This document shows positions 1 to 9,782 of a stretch of DNA of 64,000 nucleotides, piece after piece. The translations under genes were made by a program, and so were the position numbers. The notes beneath the pieces are model-generated. The model was not told the DNA's origin. It saw only the letters and a program-made list of their open reading frames with translations, and did no database searches. Origin of the DNA: JAHRAW01 sp965262585. Its GTDB lineage: Bacteria; Pseudomonadota; Gammaproteobacteria; Arenicellales; Poriferihabitantaceae. Positions within the stretch are counted from its first letter, which is position 1, and every line of letters starts with the position of its first letter. Location: positions 1,922,001-1,986,000 of the forward strand of contig OZ253546.1 in assembly GCA_965262585.1 (NCBI GenBank). Reading direction: 5' to 3'.

Positions 1-135
1 GGCACCACCGACAGTTACCGCCTAGGCCTAAACTGGAAATCCGGCACGAGATACAACCTAACCCTATCCAGCGAACGCCGAGATGGCACCACCCCAACCC
101 AAGCCATCCTGCTAAAAGGCGAAGTGAATTTCTAA
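1..135 (+). CDS. Autotransporter beta-barrel, C-terminal fragment (5' end outside window)
   Basis: The first 44 codons are open and end with TAA at 133-135. The translation starts GTTDSYRLGLNW and ends LLKGEVNF. It aligns with the end of the autotransporter at 54048-57082 (GTTNSYRFGIGW ... LVKGEVRF), including the terminal Phe typical of outer-membrane beta-barrels. The alternating polar/hydrophobic pattern fits the last two strands of a type V secretion barrel. The hairpin array begins within about 10 bases of the stop, as it does after the second autotransporter. Passenger domain and start lie outside the window. Confidence 0.75.
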   Translation, partial: GTTDSYRLGLNWKSGTRYNLTLSSERRDGTTPTQAILLKGEVNF

Positions 136-143
136 GGGGCTAA

Positions 144-2915
144 ATAAGGAGTCGGCTATCGCAAGGCCGTCATTCCCGAACGATAGAAAAATAGGTCGCG
201 CCAGCGACCATATTTTTCATCGTCCCTCAGATCGTCATTCCCGAACGATAGAAAAATAAGGAGCGCGAGCGACTATATTTTTCATCGTATCGGGAATCCA
301 GTAAAACAATCCGGCGACAGCCGCTCCTCGCCGTTATTCCCGAATAAGGAGCGGCTATCGCCGGCATGTTGTACTGGATTCCCGTGTCCCCCAACTCGTC
401 ATTCCCGCTGTCGCGGAAATAACGACTTGGCGGCACGAGAATGACGGCGTAGGGAGCGGCTATCGCAAGGTCGTCATTCCCGAACGATAGAAAAATAGGG
501 AGCGCCAGCGACCATATTTTTCATCGTATCGGGAATCCAGAAAGCCAATAAGAAGTCGGATCTCGCCGAACACTGGATTCCCGTTTTCACGAGAATAACG
601 GCGTAATGAGCGGCTGTCGCCGCACATGTTGTACTGGATTCCCGTGTCCCCCAACCCGTCATTCCCGCTGTCGCGTGAATAACGACTTGGCGGCACGAGA
701 ATGACGGCGTAGGGAGCGGCTATCGCAAGGTCGTCATTCTCGAACGATAGAAAAATAAGGAGCGCCAGCGACTATATTTTTCATCGTATCGGGAATCCAG
801 TAAAACAATCCGGCGACAGCCGCTCCTCGCCGTTATTCCCGAATAAGGAGCGGCTATCGCCGAACATGTTGTACTGGATTCCCGTGTCCCCCAACTCGTC
901 ATCCCCGCTGTCGCGTGGATAACGACTTGGCGGCACGAGAATGACGACGCCCCGCCGTCATTCCCGAACGATAGAAAAATAAGGAGCGCCAGCGACTATA
1001 TTTTTCATCGTATCGGGAATCCAGTAAAACAATCCGGCGACAGCCGCTCCTCGCCGTTATTCCCGAATAAGGAGCGGCTATCGCCGAACATGTTTCACTG
1101 GATTCCCGTGTCCCCAACTCGTCATTCCCGCTGTCGCGTGAATAACGAGTTGGGGCACGAGAATGACGAGTCTGGGGAGTCGGCTATCGCAAGGTCGTCA
1201 TTCCCGAACGATAGAAAAATAAGGAGCGCCAGCGACTATATTTTTCATCGTATCGGGAATCCAGTAAAACAATCCGGCGACAGCCGCTCCTCGCCGTTAT
1301 TCCCGAATAAGGAGCGGCTATCGCCGAACATGTTTCACTGGATTCCCGTGTCCCCCAAGTCGTTATTCCCGCTGTCGCGTGAATAACGACTTGGCGGCAC
1401 GAGAATGACGGGCCTGGGGAGTCGGCTATTGCAAGGTCGTCATTCTCGAACGATAGAAAAATAAGGAGCGCCAGCGACTATATTTTTCATCGTATCGGGA
1501 ATCCAGTAAAACAATCCGGCGACAGCCGCTCCTCGCCGTTATTCCCGAATAAGGAGTCGGCTATCGCCGAACATATTTCACTGGATTCCCGTGTCCCCCA
1601 ACTCGTCATCCCCGCTGTCGCGTGAATAACGAGTTGGGGCACGAGAATGACGACGCTCCGCCGTCATTCCCGAACGATAGAAAAATAGGTCGCGCCAGCG
1701 ACTATATTTTTCATCGTATCGGGAATCCAGTAAAACAATCCGGCGACAGCCGCTCCTCGCCGTTATTCCCGAATAAGGAGTCGGCTATCGCCGAACATGT
1801 TGTACTGGATTCCCGTGTCCCCCAACTCGTCATTCCCGCTGTCGCGTGAATAACGAGTTGGCGGCACGAGAATGACGATCTGGGAGTCCTCATCGACAAA
1901 CGAGGAAAATCAAAAGTGCGTCATTCCCGAACGATAGAAAAATAAGGAGCGCCAGCGACTATATTTTTCATCGTATCGGGAATCCAGTAAAACAATCCGG
2001 CGACAGCCGCTCCTCGCCGTTATTCCCGAATAAGGAGCGGCTATCGCCGAACATGTTTCACTGGATTCCCGTGTCCCCCAACTCGTCATTCCCGCTGTCG
2101 CGTGAATAACGACTTGGCGGCACGAGAATGACGACGCCCCGCCGTCATTCCCGAACGATAGAAAAATAAGGAGCGCCAGCGACTATATTTTTCATCGTAT
2201 CGGGAATCCAGAAAGCCAAATAAGAAGTCGGATCTCGCCGAACACTGGATTCCCGCTTTCGCGAGAATAACGGCGTAGGGAGTCGGCTATCGCCGGCATG
2301 TTGTACTGGATTCCCGTGTCCCCCAAGTCGTTATTCCCGCTGTCGCGTGAATAACGACTTGGCGGCACGAGAATGACGATCTGGGAGTCCTCATCGGCAA
2401 ACGAGGAAAATCAAAAGTGCGTCATTCCCGAACGATAGAAAAATAAGGAGCGCCAGCGACTATATTTTTCATCGTATCGGGAATCCAGTAAAACAATCCG
2501 GCGACAGCCGCTCCTCGCCGTTATTCCCGAATAAGGAGCGGCTATCGCCGAACATGTTTCACTGGATTCCCGTGTCCCCAACTCGTCATTCCCGCTGTCG
2601 CGTGAATGACGAGTTGGGGCACGAGAATGACGGCGGCCCGTCGTCATTCTCGAACGATAGAAAAATAGGGAGCGCCAGCGACTATATTTTTCATCGTATC
2701 GGGAATCCAGTAAAACAATCCGGCGCCAGCCGCTCCTCGCCGTTATTCCCGAATAAGGAGCGGCTATCGCCGGCATGTTTCACTGGATTCCCGTGTCCCC
2801 CAACTCGTCATCCCCGCTGTCGCGTGAATAACGACTTGGCGGCACGAGAATGACGGCGTAGGGAGTCGGCTCTCGCGGGAATGACGGGGTTAGAAAGCGG
2901 GAATCCAGTTAAACA
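144..2915. repeat. Array of composite hairpin repeats, about 12 units
   Basis: About 2.8 kb of tandem units, mostly 220-260 bp apart. Each full unit joins three hairpins. Element A has arms TTCCCGAACGATAG-AAAAATA and the near-complement ending ATCGTATCGGGAA; its core ACGATAGAAAAATA occurs 12 times (near 183, 246, 485, 745, 967, 1207, 1448, 1673, 1928, 2154, 2434, 2653). Element B has 17-nt arms CGGCGACAGCCGCTCCT and AGGAGCGGCTATCGCCG, one mismatch. Element C pairs CGTGTCCCCCAACTCGTCAT with a partly complementary arm. Some units carry an extra spacer near 1877 and 2380 containing AAATCAAAAGTGCGTCATTC. Open frames here are by-products of the repeats, have no ribosome binding sites, and are not called. 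No other gene is seen in the stretch. Confidence 0.9.
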
Positions 2916-2986
2916 AACCCCGGCGCGTCTAGCGCAACCACATACACGGGCTTGTATATTTTTCCGTAGGTCCATAGGATAGCGGT

Positions 2987-3490
2987 ATGGAGCAGGCGGA
3001 TGACAAACACGACCTTGACGGGGACGGATACCGAAAAAATGTCGGCATCATCGTTTGTAATGACCGTTGTCAGGTGTTGTGGGCGAGGCGGGTAAGACGC
3101 GATGGTTGGCAATTTCCTCAGGGCGGGGTGAAGCCGGATGAGTCGGCTGTCGATGCGGCTTTTCGCGAATTACACGAGGAAACCGGCCTGCAAGCGCACG
3201 ATGTTCATCTGCTCGGTTCCACCGACAAATGGCTCAAATACGAAGTTCCCTATGCCGCCAAGGCACGCAACTACGAACGCCCGTTTCGCGGACAAAAACA
3301 ACGCTGGTTTTTATTCAAGTTGGTTTCTTTGGAATCGAAAGTGCGCCTCGACATTTCCGACACCCCGGAATTCGACCAATGGCGCTGGGTCGATTACTGG
3401 CGCCCACTACAACAAATCGTCGAGTTCAAAAAATTGGTATACCAACAAGCACTAACCGAACTCGAGCCGTTGATGCGACAAATTAAGTGA
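2987..3490 (+). CDS. rppH: RNA pyrophosphohydrolase (Nudix)
   Basis: A 167-residue protein matching RppH/NudH, which removes pyrophosphate from the 5' end of mRNA to trigger RNase E decay. The Nudix box spans residues 46-68, with G46, E52, R60, E61, E64, E65 and G67 in place. The N-terminal DGYRKNVGIIV and WQFPQGG segments are typical of RppH. Length fits the family (about 160-175). An AGGA at 2976-2979 lies 7 nt before the ATG. The family usually begins near DGYR, so the first nine or so residues are an extension, but no better start is visible. It reads away from the repeat array and converges on pmbA. Confidence 0.93.
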   Translation: MEQADDKHDLDGDGYRKNVGIIVCNDRCQVLWARRVRRDGWQFPQGGVKPDESAVDAAFRELHEETGLQAHDVHLLGSTDKWLKYEVPYAAKARNYERPFRGQKQRWFLFKLVSLESKVRLDISDTPEFDQWRWVDYWRPLQQIVEFKKLVYQQALTELEPLMRQIK

Positions 3491-3517
3491 GGGTATTTTC
3501 GGTTGCCAACCGACCAC

Positions 3518-4873
3518 CTACGCCCCGGCGATGGTCATTTTTTCGAGTAGGATGGAGCCTGAGCGGATATTGCGGCGGAGGTCGGTGTCGGCGCCGACTG
3601 TGGTGATGTCTTGGAACATTTGTGCGAGGTTGCCGGCGATGGTGAATTCTTGTACCGGATATTGAATCTCGCCGTTCTCAACCCAGAAACCGAAGGCGCC
3701 TCTGGAATAGTCGCCGGTAACGGTGTTGACGCCAAATCCGATTAGTTCGCTCACCACCAGACCGCGCCCCATTTCTTTGATCATGGCTTGCAGGTCGGCG
3801 TCGGTGGTCGGTTGGATTTCTAGATTGCGTATGCCGCCGGCGTTGCCGGTGGTGTGGGTTTCCAGTTTGCGTGCGGAGTAGCAACTGAGGATATAGCCTT
3901 GCAGCACGCCGTCGGTGACCAAGTCGCGGGCTTTTGTTGCCACTCCTTCGGAGTCAAAATTTGCGCCGCCGGGGGATTTTGGCAGGTGCGGCTGTTCGTG
4001 GATGCGGATGGAGTCGGGGAATATTTGCTCGTCGACTTTGTCCAACAAGAACGACGCTTTGCGGTACAAACTCGAGCCGCTGACGGCACCCGCCAGATGC
4101 CCCAGCAAACTGCCAGCCACCGAGGGTTCAAAAATCACCGGATACTCCCCGGTGCGCGCTTTTCGCGCATCCATGCGGCGCAAGGTGCGGCGCGCCGCTT
4201 CCTCGCCCACGCCCCGAGATTCTTGCAAACTCGCCGCATCGCGCGCCGAATCGTACCAATAATCCCGCTGCATGGAATCGCCGTGGCCGGCAATCACCGA
4301 ACAGTCAATGCTGTGGCGGCTGCCCCGGGCGAGGCCCCGGAAGTTGCTGGAAGTGGCGTATAAACCCACCCCGTGATGGCTCGACAGCGTGGCTCCTTCG
4401 GTGTTGCTGATGCGCGTATCAAAACCGAGTGCCGCGTGCTCGCATTGGGTGGCGATTTCGATGGCTTCATCCATTCCAAGCGTCCACGGATGAAACAAAT
4501 CCAAGTCGGGAAAATCGGTGGCCAGAAGGTTGCGGTCGGCGAGGCCGTTGCATGGGTCTTGCTCGGTGTATTTGGCGATGTTGCAGGCACTGGCGACGCT
4601 CTGGTGAATGGCGGATTCGGAGAAGTCGGTGGTGTCGGCGCTGCCGCTACGGTGGCCGAAATAGACCGTGACCGCAAGGCCCTTGTCGCGGTTGTGTTCC
4701 ACCGTCTCCACCTCGCCATTGCGCACCGTAACCGACATTCCCTGATCTTGGCTGACCGCCGCCTCAGCCATGGATGCGCCCAGTTTGGCGGCACGCGCAA
4801 GGGCGATTTCGGCGACTTCGGCAAGGTCTCGTTCCGGCGCATTGGCCGGGCTAGGATTCCATGACTTCATCAT
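3518..4873 (-). CDS. pmbA: PmbA/TldE, non-catalytic partner of metalloprotease TldD
   Basis: A 451-residue protein of the TldD/PmbA (U62) family. PmbA pairs with TldD to form a cytoplasmic protease known for maturing microcin B17 and degrading CcdA. As expected for the TldE subunit it lacks the HExxxH zinc motif. Recognisable family segments include the C-terminal GFWVENGEIQYPVQEFTIAG and the DLVTDGVLQGYILS region. Length is usual (about 450). It lies directly downstream of tldD on the same strand with a 10-nt gap, so the two are almost certainly co-transcribed. Confidence 0.93.
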   Translation of the reverse strand: MMKSWNPSPANAPERDLAEVAEIALARAAKLGASMAEAAVSQDQGMSVTVRNGEVETVEHNRDKGLAVTVYFGHRSGSADTTDFSESAIHQSVASACNIAKYTEQDPCNGLADRNLLATDFPDLDLFHPWTLGMDEAIEIATQCEHAALGFDTRISNTEGATLSSHHGVGLYATSSNFRGLARGSRHSIDCSVIAGHGDSMQRDYWYDSARDAASLQESRGVGEEAARRTLRRMDARKARTGEYPVIFEPSVAGSLLGHLAGAVSGSSLYRKASFLLDKVDEQIFPDSIRIHEQPHLPKSPGGANFDSEGVATKARDLVTDGVLQGYILSCYSARKLETHTTGNAGGIRNLEIQPTTDADLQAMIKEMGRGLVVSELIGFGVNTVTGDYSRGAFGFWVENGEIQYPVQEFTIAGNLAQMFQDITTVGADTDLRRNIRSGSILLEKMTIAGA

Positions 4874-4883
4874 CGAACCCGGA

Positions 4884-6344
4884 CTACAGCGCCGCGCCGC
4901 CGACTGTCAGGCGGTCGATTTTCATGGTCGGCTGACCGACTCCTACCGGCACGCTTTGTCCGTCCTTGCCGCATACCCCGACACCGGAGTCGAGGGCCAT
5001 GTCGTTGCCTAGCATGGACACCCGGGTTAGCACGTCCGGGCCGTTGCCAATCAGGGTTGCGCCCTTGACCGGGTAAGTGACCTTGCCGTTTTCGATTCGG
5101 TATGCTTCCGATGTCGAGAACACAAATTTGCCGGAAGTGATGTCCACCTGCCCGCCGCCGAAGTTGACCGCATACAGGCCGTTTTCCACCGAAGCGATGA
5201 TTTCCGCGGGGTCGTGGTGGCCGTTTAACATGCAGGTATTGGTCATGCGTGGCATGGGCAAGTGGGCGAAAGATTCGCGCCGCCCGTTGCCGGTGGGTGG
5301 CATGTTCATGAGGCGTGCGTTCAACTGATCTTGCATGTAGCCGACCAATACGCCGTTTTCAATCAACACCGTGCGGCTGGTGGGCTCGCCTTCGTCATCA
5401 ATGGAAAGCGATCCTCGGCGGTTTTGCAAGGTGCCGTCGTCCACCACGGTGCATAAATCGGCGGCCACTTTCTCGCCGATTCGGCCACTGAATGCCGAGG
5501 TTTTCTTGCGGTTGAAGTCGCCTTCGAGGCCGTGGCCGATGGCTTCGTGCAGCAGGATTCCCGGCCAACCCGGGCCCAATACCACGGTCATCTCCCCGGC
5601 CGGGGCATCCCTGGATTCCAGCAACACCAACGCTTGGCGCACCGCATCCAGGGCGTACTGTTCGGCGAGGTTGTTGTCGGTGAAATAGCGATAGTCATAA
5701 CGTCCGCCGCCGCCCGATGAGCCTTGTTCACGGCGTCCGCCTTGTTCGGCGATGACAGTGATATTCATTCGAATCAGCGGGCGAATGTCGGCTGCCAGCA
5801 GTCCGTCCGATCTCGCCACCAAGATTACATCCCGGGCTGCCGCCAGCGAGACCATCACTTGCGAAACTCGCGGGTCGGCGTCTCGGGCGATTTTTTCGGC
5901 GTGGCGAATCAATGCCACTTTTTCATCATCGCCCAGTGAGCCAAAGGGGTCGGCGGGCGGGTAGCGCATGATGGTTTTCGGTTCGCGTCTGCGGATGGCG
6001 GTGCCGGCGACGGTGGACGGATTGCGGGCGATGGCGCGGGCCGCGGTGGCGGCGTCGGACAGCGCCGACAGGCGTAATTCATCCGAGTAGGCGAAGCCGG
6101 TTTTGTCGCCGCTGACGGCGCGCACCCCGGCGCCCTGTTCGATGCCATAACTGCCGGATTTCACCATACCTTCTTCCAACGCCCATGATTCGTGGCGTGA
6201 ATATTGGAAATATAAATCGGCGTAGTCGATGCGCGGCGCCATCAAGCCGCCCAGCACGCGGTCGATTTCCGCCTCGCCGATTCCGGCGGGTTCCAGCAGA
6301 GTGTTGCGAGCGGTTTGTAATGATTGGGACATGGTTTCGGGCAT
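4884..6344 (-). CDS. tldD: Metalloprotease TldD
   Basis: A 486-residue protein and the catalytic half of the TldD/TldE protease. The zinc motif HEAIGH is at residues 266-271 (H266, E267, H271), followed by the conserved GLEGDFNRKKTSAF segment. The C-terminal part holds MNNTCMLNG-like and TYPVKGATLIGNG signatures of the family. A second Met five codons in could be the real start; there is no strong ribosome binding site to decide. First gene of the tldD-pmbA pair. Confidence 0.94.
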   Translation of the reverse strand: MPETMSQSLQTARNTLLEPAGIGEAEIDRVLGGLMAPRIDYADLYFQYSRHESWALEEGMVKSGSYGIEQGAGVRAVSGDKTGFAYSDELRLSALSDAATAARAIARNPSTVAGTAIRRREPKTIMRYPPADPFGSLGDDEKVALIRHAEKIARDADPRVSQVMVSLAAARDVILVARSDGLLAADIRPLIRMNITVIAEQGGRREQGSSGGGGRYDYRYFTDNNLAEQYALDAVRQALVLLESRDAPAGEMTVVLGPGWPGILLHEAIGHGLEGDFNRKKTSAFSGRIGEKVAADLCTVVDDGTLQNRRGSLSIDDEGEPTSRTVLIENGVLVGYMQDQLNARLMNMPPTGNGRRESFAHLPMPRMTNTCMLNGHHDPAEIIASVENGLYAVNFGGGQVDITSGKFVFSTSEAYRIENGKVTYPVKGATLIGNGPDVLTRVSMLGNDMALDSGVGVCGKDGQSVPVGVGQPTMKIDRLTVGGAAL

Positions 6345-6566
6345 GGTTGGGATAGGTTTGGTTTGTTAATGAAACAAATCGGTGCGGCGATGGGACAAAC
6401 TCGGCAGTTGCGCGCGGATGCGTTGCAGTTTAACGCCAACCTGCGCCGGGAAACGGCGGCAGATTGTAACACTCCTGCCTACCGCTGAGGAGACAGCGTC
6501 AGAATGGGATGAAAAAAGTTCGGATCAAGGCAATAACCACCGCTACTTACTGAAGTTTTCGGCTCA

Positions 6567-6860
6567 TCAGTTGCTTCCACTGCGTGCAGGCGGGTTGGCG
6601 TCCTCAATAGAAAGCCATTCCCAAAGGTCCCGCGAAGCATGCCCTGAGTAAGCGCCATTCAACCTGAAAACGGCACCCGATGAATCCTCGACACGGTCGT
6701 CGCCTTTGATTCCTGCTTTGGTAGCCACTTTTTCTGAAATTTCAGTGGTTCGCACCAGGAAACAGATATTGTTGACGGAAAGGTAGTCAGGGTAATGCTT
6801 CTCAATTCGCTTGATAACTTTGTCGTTCTCTGCTTGCAGAACAATGGCATGAATAGCCAT
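6567..6860 (-). CDS. Small hypothetical protein, 97 residues
   Basis: A short gene with no assigned function. It is called real because GAGGAG lies 7 nt before the ATG and codon use resembles its neighbours. The protein is mixed alpha/beta, has no signal peptide or membrane segment, and begins with a strand (AIHAIVLQ). It has one Cys, and a distinctive FRLNGAYSGHASRDLWEWL segment near residues 66-84 that looks like a conserved core. It stands alone: 128 nt separate it from prfC and more than 200 nt from tldD. Function cannot be inferred. Confidence 0.7.
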   Translation of the reverse strand: MAIHAIVLQAENDKVIKRIEKHYPDYLSVNNICFLVRTTEISEKVATKAGIKGDDRVEDSSGAVFRLNGAYSGHASRDLWEWLSIEDANPPARSGSN

Positions 6861-6988
6861 GGTGAGGCTCCTCGGTTATTTCAGTTGCTGGTGATTTTTA
6901 ACTATTATGTTCGTTATTATAAACAATTTTCAAGGTTCTGCGGCATTCTACGCCCGGGCAAATCTGCGAAAAACCCCGCAACCGCCGC

Positions 6989-8563
6989 CTAAAACTCGCG
7001 CGTAGCCCGAAATTCCACTTCCGGCCAGCGTTCCATGCTGAGTTGCAGGTTGGCACGGTTTGGGGCGATATAGGTTAGGGCGTCGAGGCCGTCGATGGCC
7101 AGGTGTTGCTCGTTTCGGCGGCGAAAATCGCGTTCGGTTTGGGGGTCGGTAAAATATACCCAGCGTGCGGTGGCCACCGCTACGGCTTCGAAGGTGCAGG
7201 GTACGCCGTATTCGTGTTGGAGGCGGTGGGCGACTACATCGAATTGCAAAATGCCCACTGCGCCGAGGATCAGGTCATTGCCGAGCAGCGGGCGGAACGC
7301 TTGAGTCGCGCCTTCTTCGCTCAACTGCAGCAAACCTTTTTGCAACGCTTTGGCGCGCATCGGGTCGGCGAGTCGCACGCGGCGAAACAACTCCGGGGCG
7401 AAATTGGGAATGCCGGTGAACTTCAGCACCTCGCCTTCGCTAAAAGTGTCGCCGATGCGGATGGCGCCGTGGTTGGGCAGGCCGAGAATATCTCCGGCCC
7501 AGGCTTCGTCGGCTTGCTGGCGGCGGTTCGCCAGGAAGGTGCGGGCGTTGTGGACGAGCATGGTTTTGCCGGCGCGCACATGCCGAATTTTCATACCCCG
7601 GGCGAATTTCCCCGAGGTCACGCGCAAAAAAGCGATGCGGTCGTGGTGGGCCGGGTCCATGTTGGCTTGTATCTTGAACACAAAACCGGTGAAAGCGTTT
7701 TCATCGGCGGCAACGGCGCGAGGCTGCGCCGGGTGCGCTTGCGGCGGCGGTGCCAGTTCCACGAATTTGTCCATCAATTCATCAGTCCCGGCGCGGTTCA
7801 GGGCTGAGCCGAAAAACACCGGCGAGAGTGCCCCGGCGCGATAGGCGCGTTGGTCGAATTCATGGCCCGCGCCTTTCACCAGTTCGATCTCGTCTCGCAG
7901 TTGCGCCGCAAGGTCGCCGAGGGCGGCGTCCGCTTCGGCGTTGTCCGGCCCGTCGATGAGGCACGCTTCGCGCCGCCCCCCGCGCCCGGCAAACAAATGA
8001 ATCATGCCGTCATACAGCCGATACACGCCGACGAAAGCCTTGCCCGAACCAATGGGCCAGGTCATCGGTGCGCACTTAATTTTCAGCACTTCCTCGACCT
8101 CGTCCATGACCTCCACCGGGCTTCGCCCCTCGCGATCCATCTTGTTGACGAAGGTCATCACCGGCGTATCGCGCAGCCGACACACCTCCATCAATTTGAC
8201 CGTGCGTTGCTCCACGCCCTTGGCGATGTCGATGACCATGAGCGCCGAATCCACCGCCGTCAAGGTGCGGTAGGTGTCCTCGGAGAAGTCGACATGGCCG
8301 GGGGTGTCGAGCAAGTTAATGACGTGCTCTTTGTATTCAAACTGCATCACCGACGAAGTCACCGATATGCCGCGCTGCTTCTCCAGTTCCATCCAATCCG
8401 AAGTGGCGTAGCGCGAACTCTTGCGCGCTTTCACCGCCCCCGCCAACTGGATCGCGCCGCCGTATTGAAGCAGGCGTTCGGTCAGGGTGGTTTTACCGGC
8501 ATCGGGGTGCGAGATGATGGCAAAAGTGCGGCGGCGTGCGACTTGGTCGCTGAGGGTGGACAT
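6989..8563 (-). CDS. prfC: Peptide chain release factor 3 (GTPase)
   Basis: A 524-residue translational GTPase that recycles RF1/RF2 from the ribosome. G-motifs are clear: P-loop SHPDAGKTT near residue 18, GISVTSS switch I, DTPGH and NKMD. The open frame extends 43 codons further upstream, but the start at 8563 (MSTLSDQVARRRTFAIISHP) matches the family N-terminus and length (E. coli 529). The upstream extension overlaps the 3' end of pgeF and is not family-like. No strong ribosome binding site. Probably co-transcribed with pgeF (71-nt gap). Confidence 0.95.
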   Translation of the reverse strand: MSTLSDQVARRRTFAIISHPDAGKTTLTERLLQYGGAIQLAGAVKARKSSRYATSDWMELEKQRGISVTSSVMQFEYKEHVINLLDTPGHVDFSEDTYRTLTAVDSALMVIDIAKGVEQRTVKLMEVCRLRDTPVMTFVNKMDREGRSPVEVMDEVEEVLKIKCAPMTWPIGSGKAFVGVYRLYDGMIHLFAGRGGRREACLIDGPDNAEADAALGDLAAQLRDEIELVKGAGHEFDQRAYRAGALSPVFFGSALNRAGTDELMDKFVELAPPPQAHPAQPRAVAADENAFTGFVFKIQANMDPAHHDRIAFLRVTSGKFARGMKIRHVRAGKTMLVHNARTFLANRRQQADEAWAGDILGLPNHGAIRIGDTFSEGEVLKFTGIPNFAPELFRRVRLADPMRAKALQKGLLQLSEEGATQAFRPLLGNDLILGAVGILQFDVVAHRLQHEYGVPCTFEAVAVATARWVYFTDPQTERDFRRRNEQHLAIDGLDALTYIAPNRANLQLSMERWPEVEFRATREF

Positions 8564-8634
8564 CAAAATTCGGCGGTGAAGGTGGCTGCCGGTAACACCG
8601 GCGGGAGCGCGATTATACGACCAAATGCGGTCGG

Positions 8635-9432
8635 TTAAAGCAACACGATGGCGGCCATTTGCCGGCCGTATGCCGATTCGCCCCGCCGACAATTTGCGCG
8701 GTAACTGAAAAACCGTGCCGGGTCGGCGAAAGTATCATCGGGAAGCACTTCGAGGGAGACGATACCGGCGTGGGCAAGGCGCATGCGCACATAGCGCGAC
8801 AGGTCGAAATACTGGTGACCGTGCTGGTTGCCATGCTGGGCATCGGCTTTGCCGCCACCAAAACAGTCCGCGCATGGCAACGGGGAATCTCGTTGGAATC
8901 TCGCAAAAAATTCCGCTCCGACTTGGTATGAGGCGAACTGAATCGCCGGGCCGATGGCGCACACGATACGCTGCGGCTGCGCGCCCAACTGAATCATGGT
9001 TTCAACCACCGAGTCGGTCACCCCCAGCAACGCGCCCTTCCAACCGGCGTGTGCCGCGCCTATAACCCGCGCCACCGGGTCGGCGAACAACACCGGCGCG
9101 CAGTCCGCCGTGGTTATTCCAAGCCCCAGCCCGGGCGTGGCGGTGACCATACCATCGCCCGCGAATAACTCGGCGGGGTCGGTGTCGGTTTCGATGATGC
9201 GAACGCGCTTGCCGTGAACTTGCCGGTTGGTAAAAATTTGCGCGGCACCCAAATCATCCACCACCCGCCGACGATTGGTCTCCACCGAAGTTTCCAAATC
9301 GCCGGAACATCGCCCACAGTTAAGAGACGCAAAAACCCCCGTGGACACGCCACCACCCCGGCCATAAAACCCGTGACGAACAAAACCCGGCACTTCAAGC
9401 AGCGCACCGGTAAGGCAGGGCAGGGCGGACAT
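8635..9432 (-). CDS. pgeF: Peptidoglycan editing factor PgeF (YfiH, laccase-domain)
   Basis: A 265-residue protein of the DUF152/laccase-domain family, whose E. coli member removes wrongly incorporated L-Ser from UDP-MurNAc peptides. The metal-binding set is visible: QVHG, TTADCAP and AAHAGWKG, plus the N-terminal HGFYGRGGGVSTG. I chose the start at 9432 (MSALPCLTG) because the family begins here. An open extension of 46 codons upstream looks non-coding, with many Trp, Cys and Pro. It lies 71 nt upstream of prfC on the same strand. Polyphenol-oxidase activity, an older name for the family, is not implied. Confidence 0.9.
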   Translation of the reverse strand: MSALPCLTGALLEVPGFVRHGFYGRGGGVSTGVFASLNCGRCSGDLETSVETNRRRVVDDLGAAQIFTNRQVHGKRVRIIETDTDPAELFAGDGMVTATPGLGLGITTADCAPVLFADPVARVIGAAHAGWKGALLGVTDSVVETMIQLGAQPQRIVCAIGPAIQFASYQVGAEFFARFQRDSPLPCADCFGGGKADAQHGNQHGHQYFDLSRYVRMRLAHAGIVSLEVLPDDTFADPARFFSYRANCRRGESAYGRQMAAIVLL

Positions 9433-9782
9433 CTGTGAAACATAGCAATAATTTGTGGGAATATCTATGTGTTGCGCGAGGTGCGAGGGGACGGGGGGTT
9501 GTGCCGGTCCTTGGTAATGCGCGGTTACGCCGAAAAAGCACCACCAGTCGGGCGCACATGAGAATACCAACGGGCTGATACGGCAATATTTTTTCCTAAA
9601 CTATGATTTTGCGGTCATCAGAACTTCGCAACTGGCTGCGTAAATGCCGTGGCATGAAAACACCGAATAAGGCACTATTCGGTATAACTCCCGCTGTTGC
9701 ACTTGAAGGGCGCATACACGCGCTATAAATGTTGGTGCGGGCGGGATAGTATGGGCTGATTATTTGCGTTGTGAGGTAGACG
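9433..9782. other. Intergenic region between divergent pgeF and hemX
   Basis: No gene is seen. A perfect 8-bp hairpin lies at 9662-9683 (ACCGAATA, loop AGGCAC, TATTCGGT). It has no following T-run, so a terminator is not claimed. The region should hold promoters for both flanking genes; no convincing -35/-10 pair stands out. Confidence 0.6.

Noticed and set aside
144..2915. Many open frames of 60-120 residues in the repeat array
   Set aside because: They repeat the same peptide (for example SRYDEKYSRWRSLFFYRS) because the DNA repeats. They occur on both strands, lack ribosome binding sites and have no independent codon signature.
144..2915. CRISPR array
   Set aside because: The units are 220-260 bp composite hairpins without short unique spacers, and no cas genes are present.
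3499..3513. Hairpin TCGGTT-GCC-AACCGA as a terminator between rppH and pmbA
   Set aside because: Stem is only 6 bp and neither side has a T-tract downstream in the direction of transcription.
8564..8692. N-terminal extension of prfC
   Set aside because: Overlaps the 3' end of pgeF and does not match release factor 3, which begins at the Met encoded at 8563.
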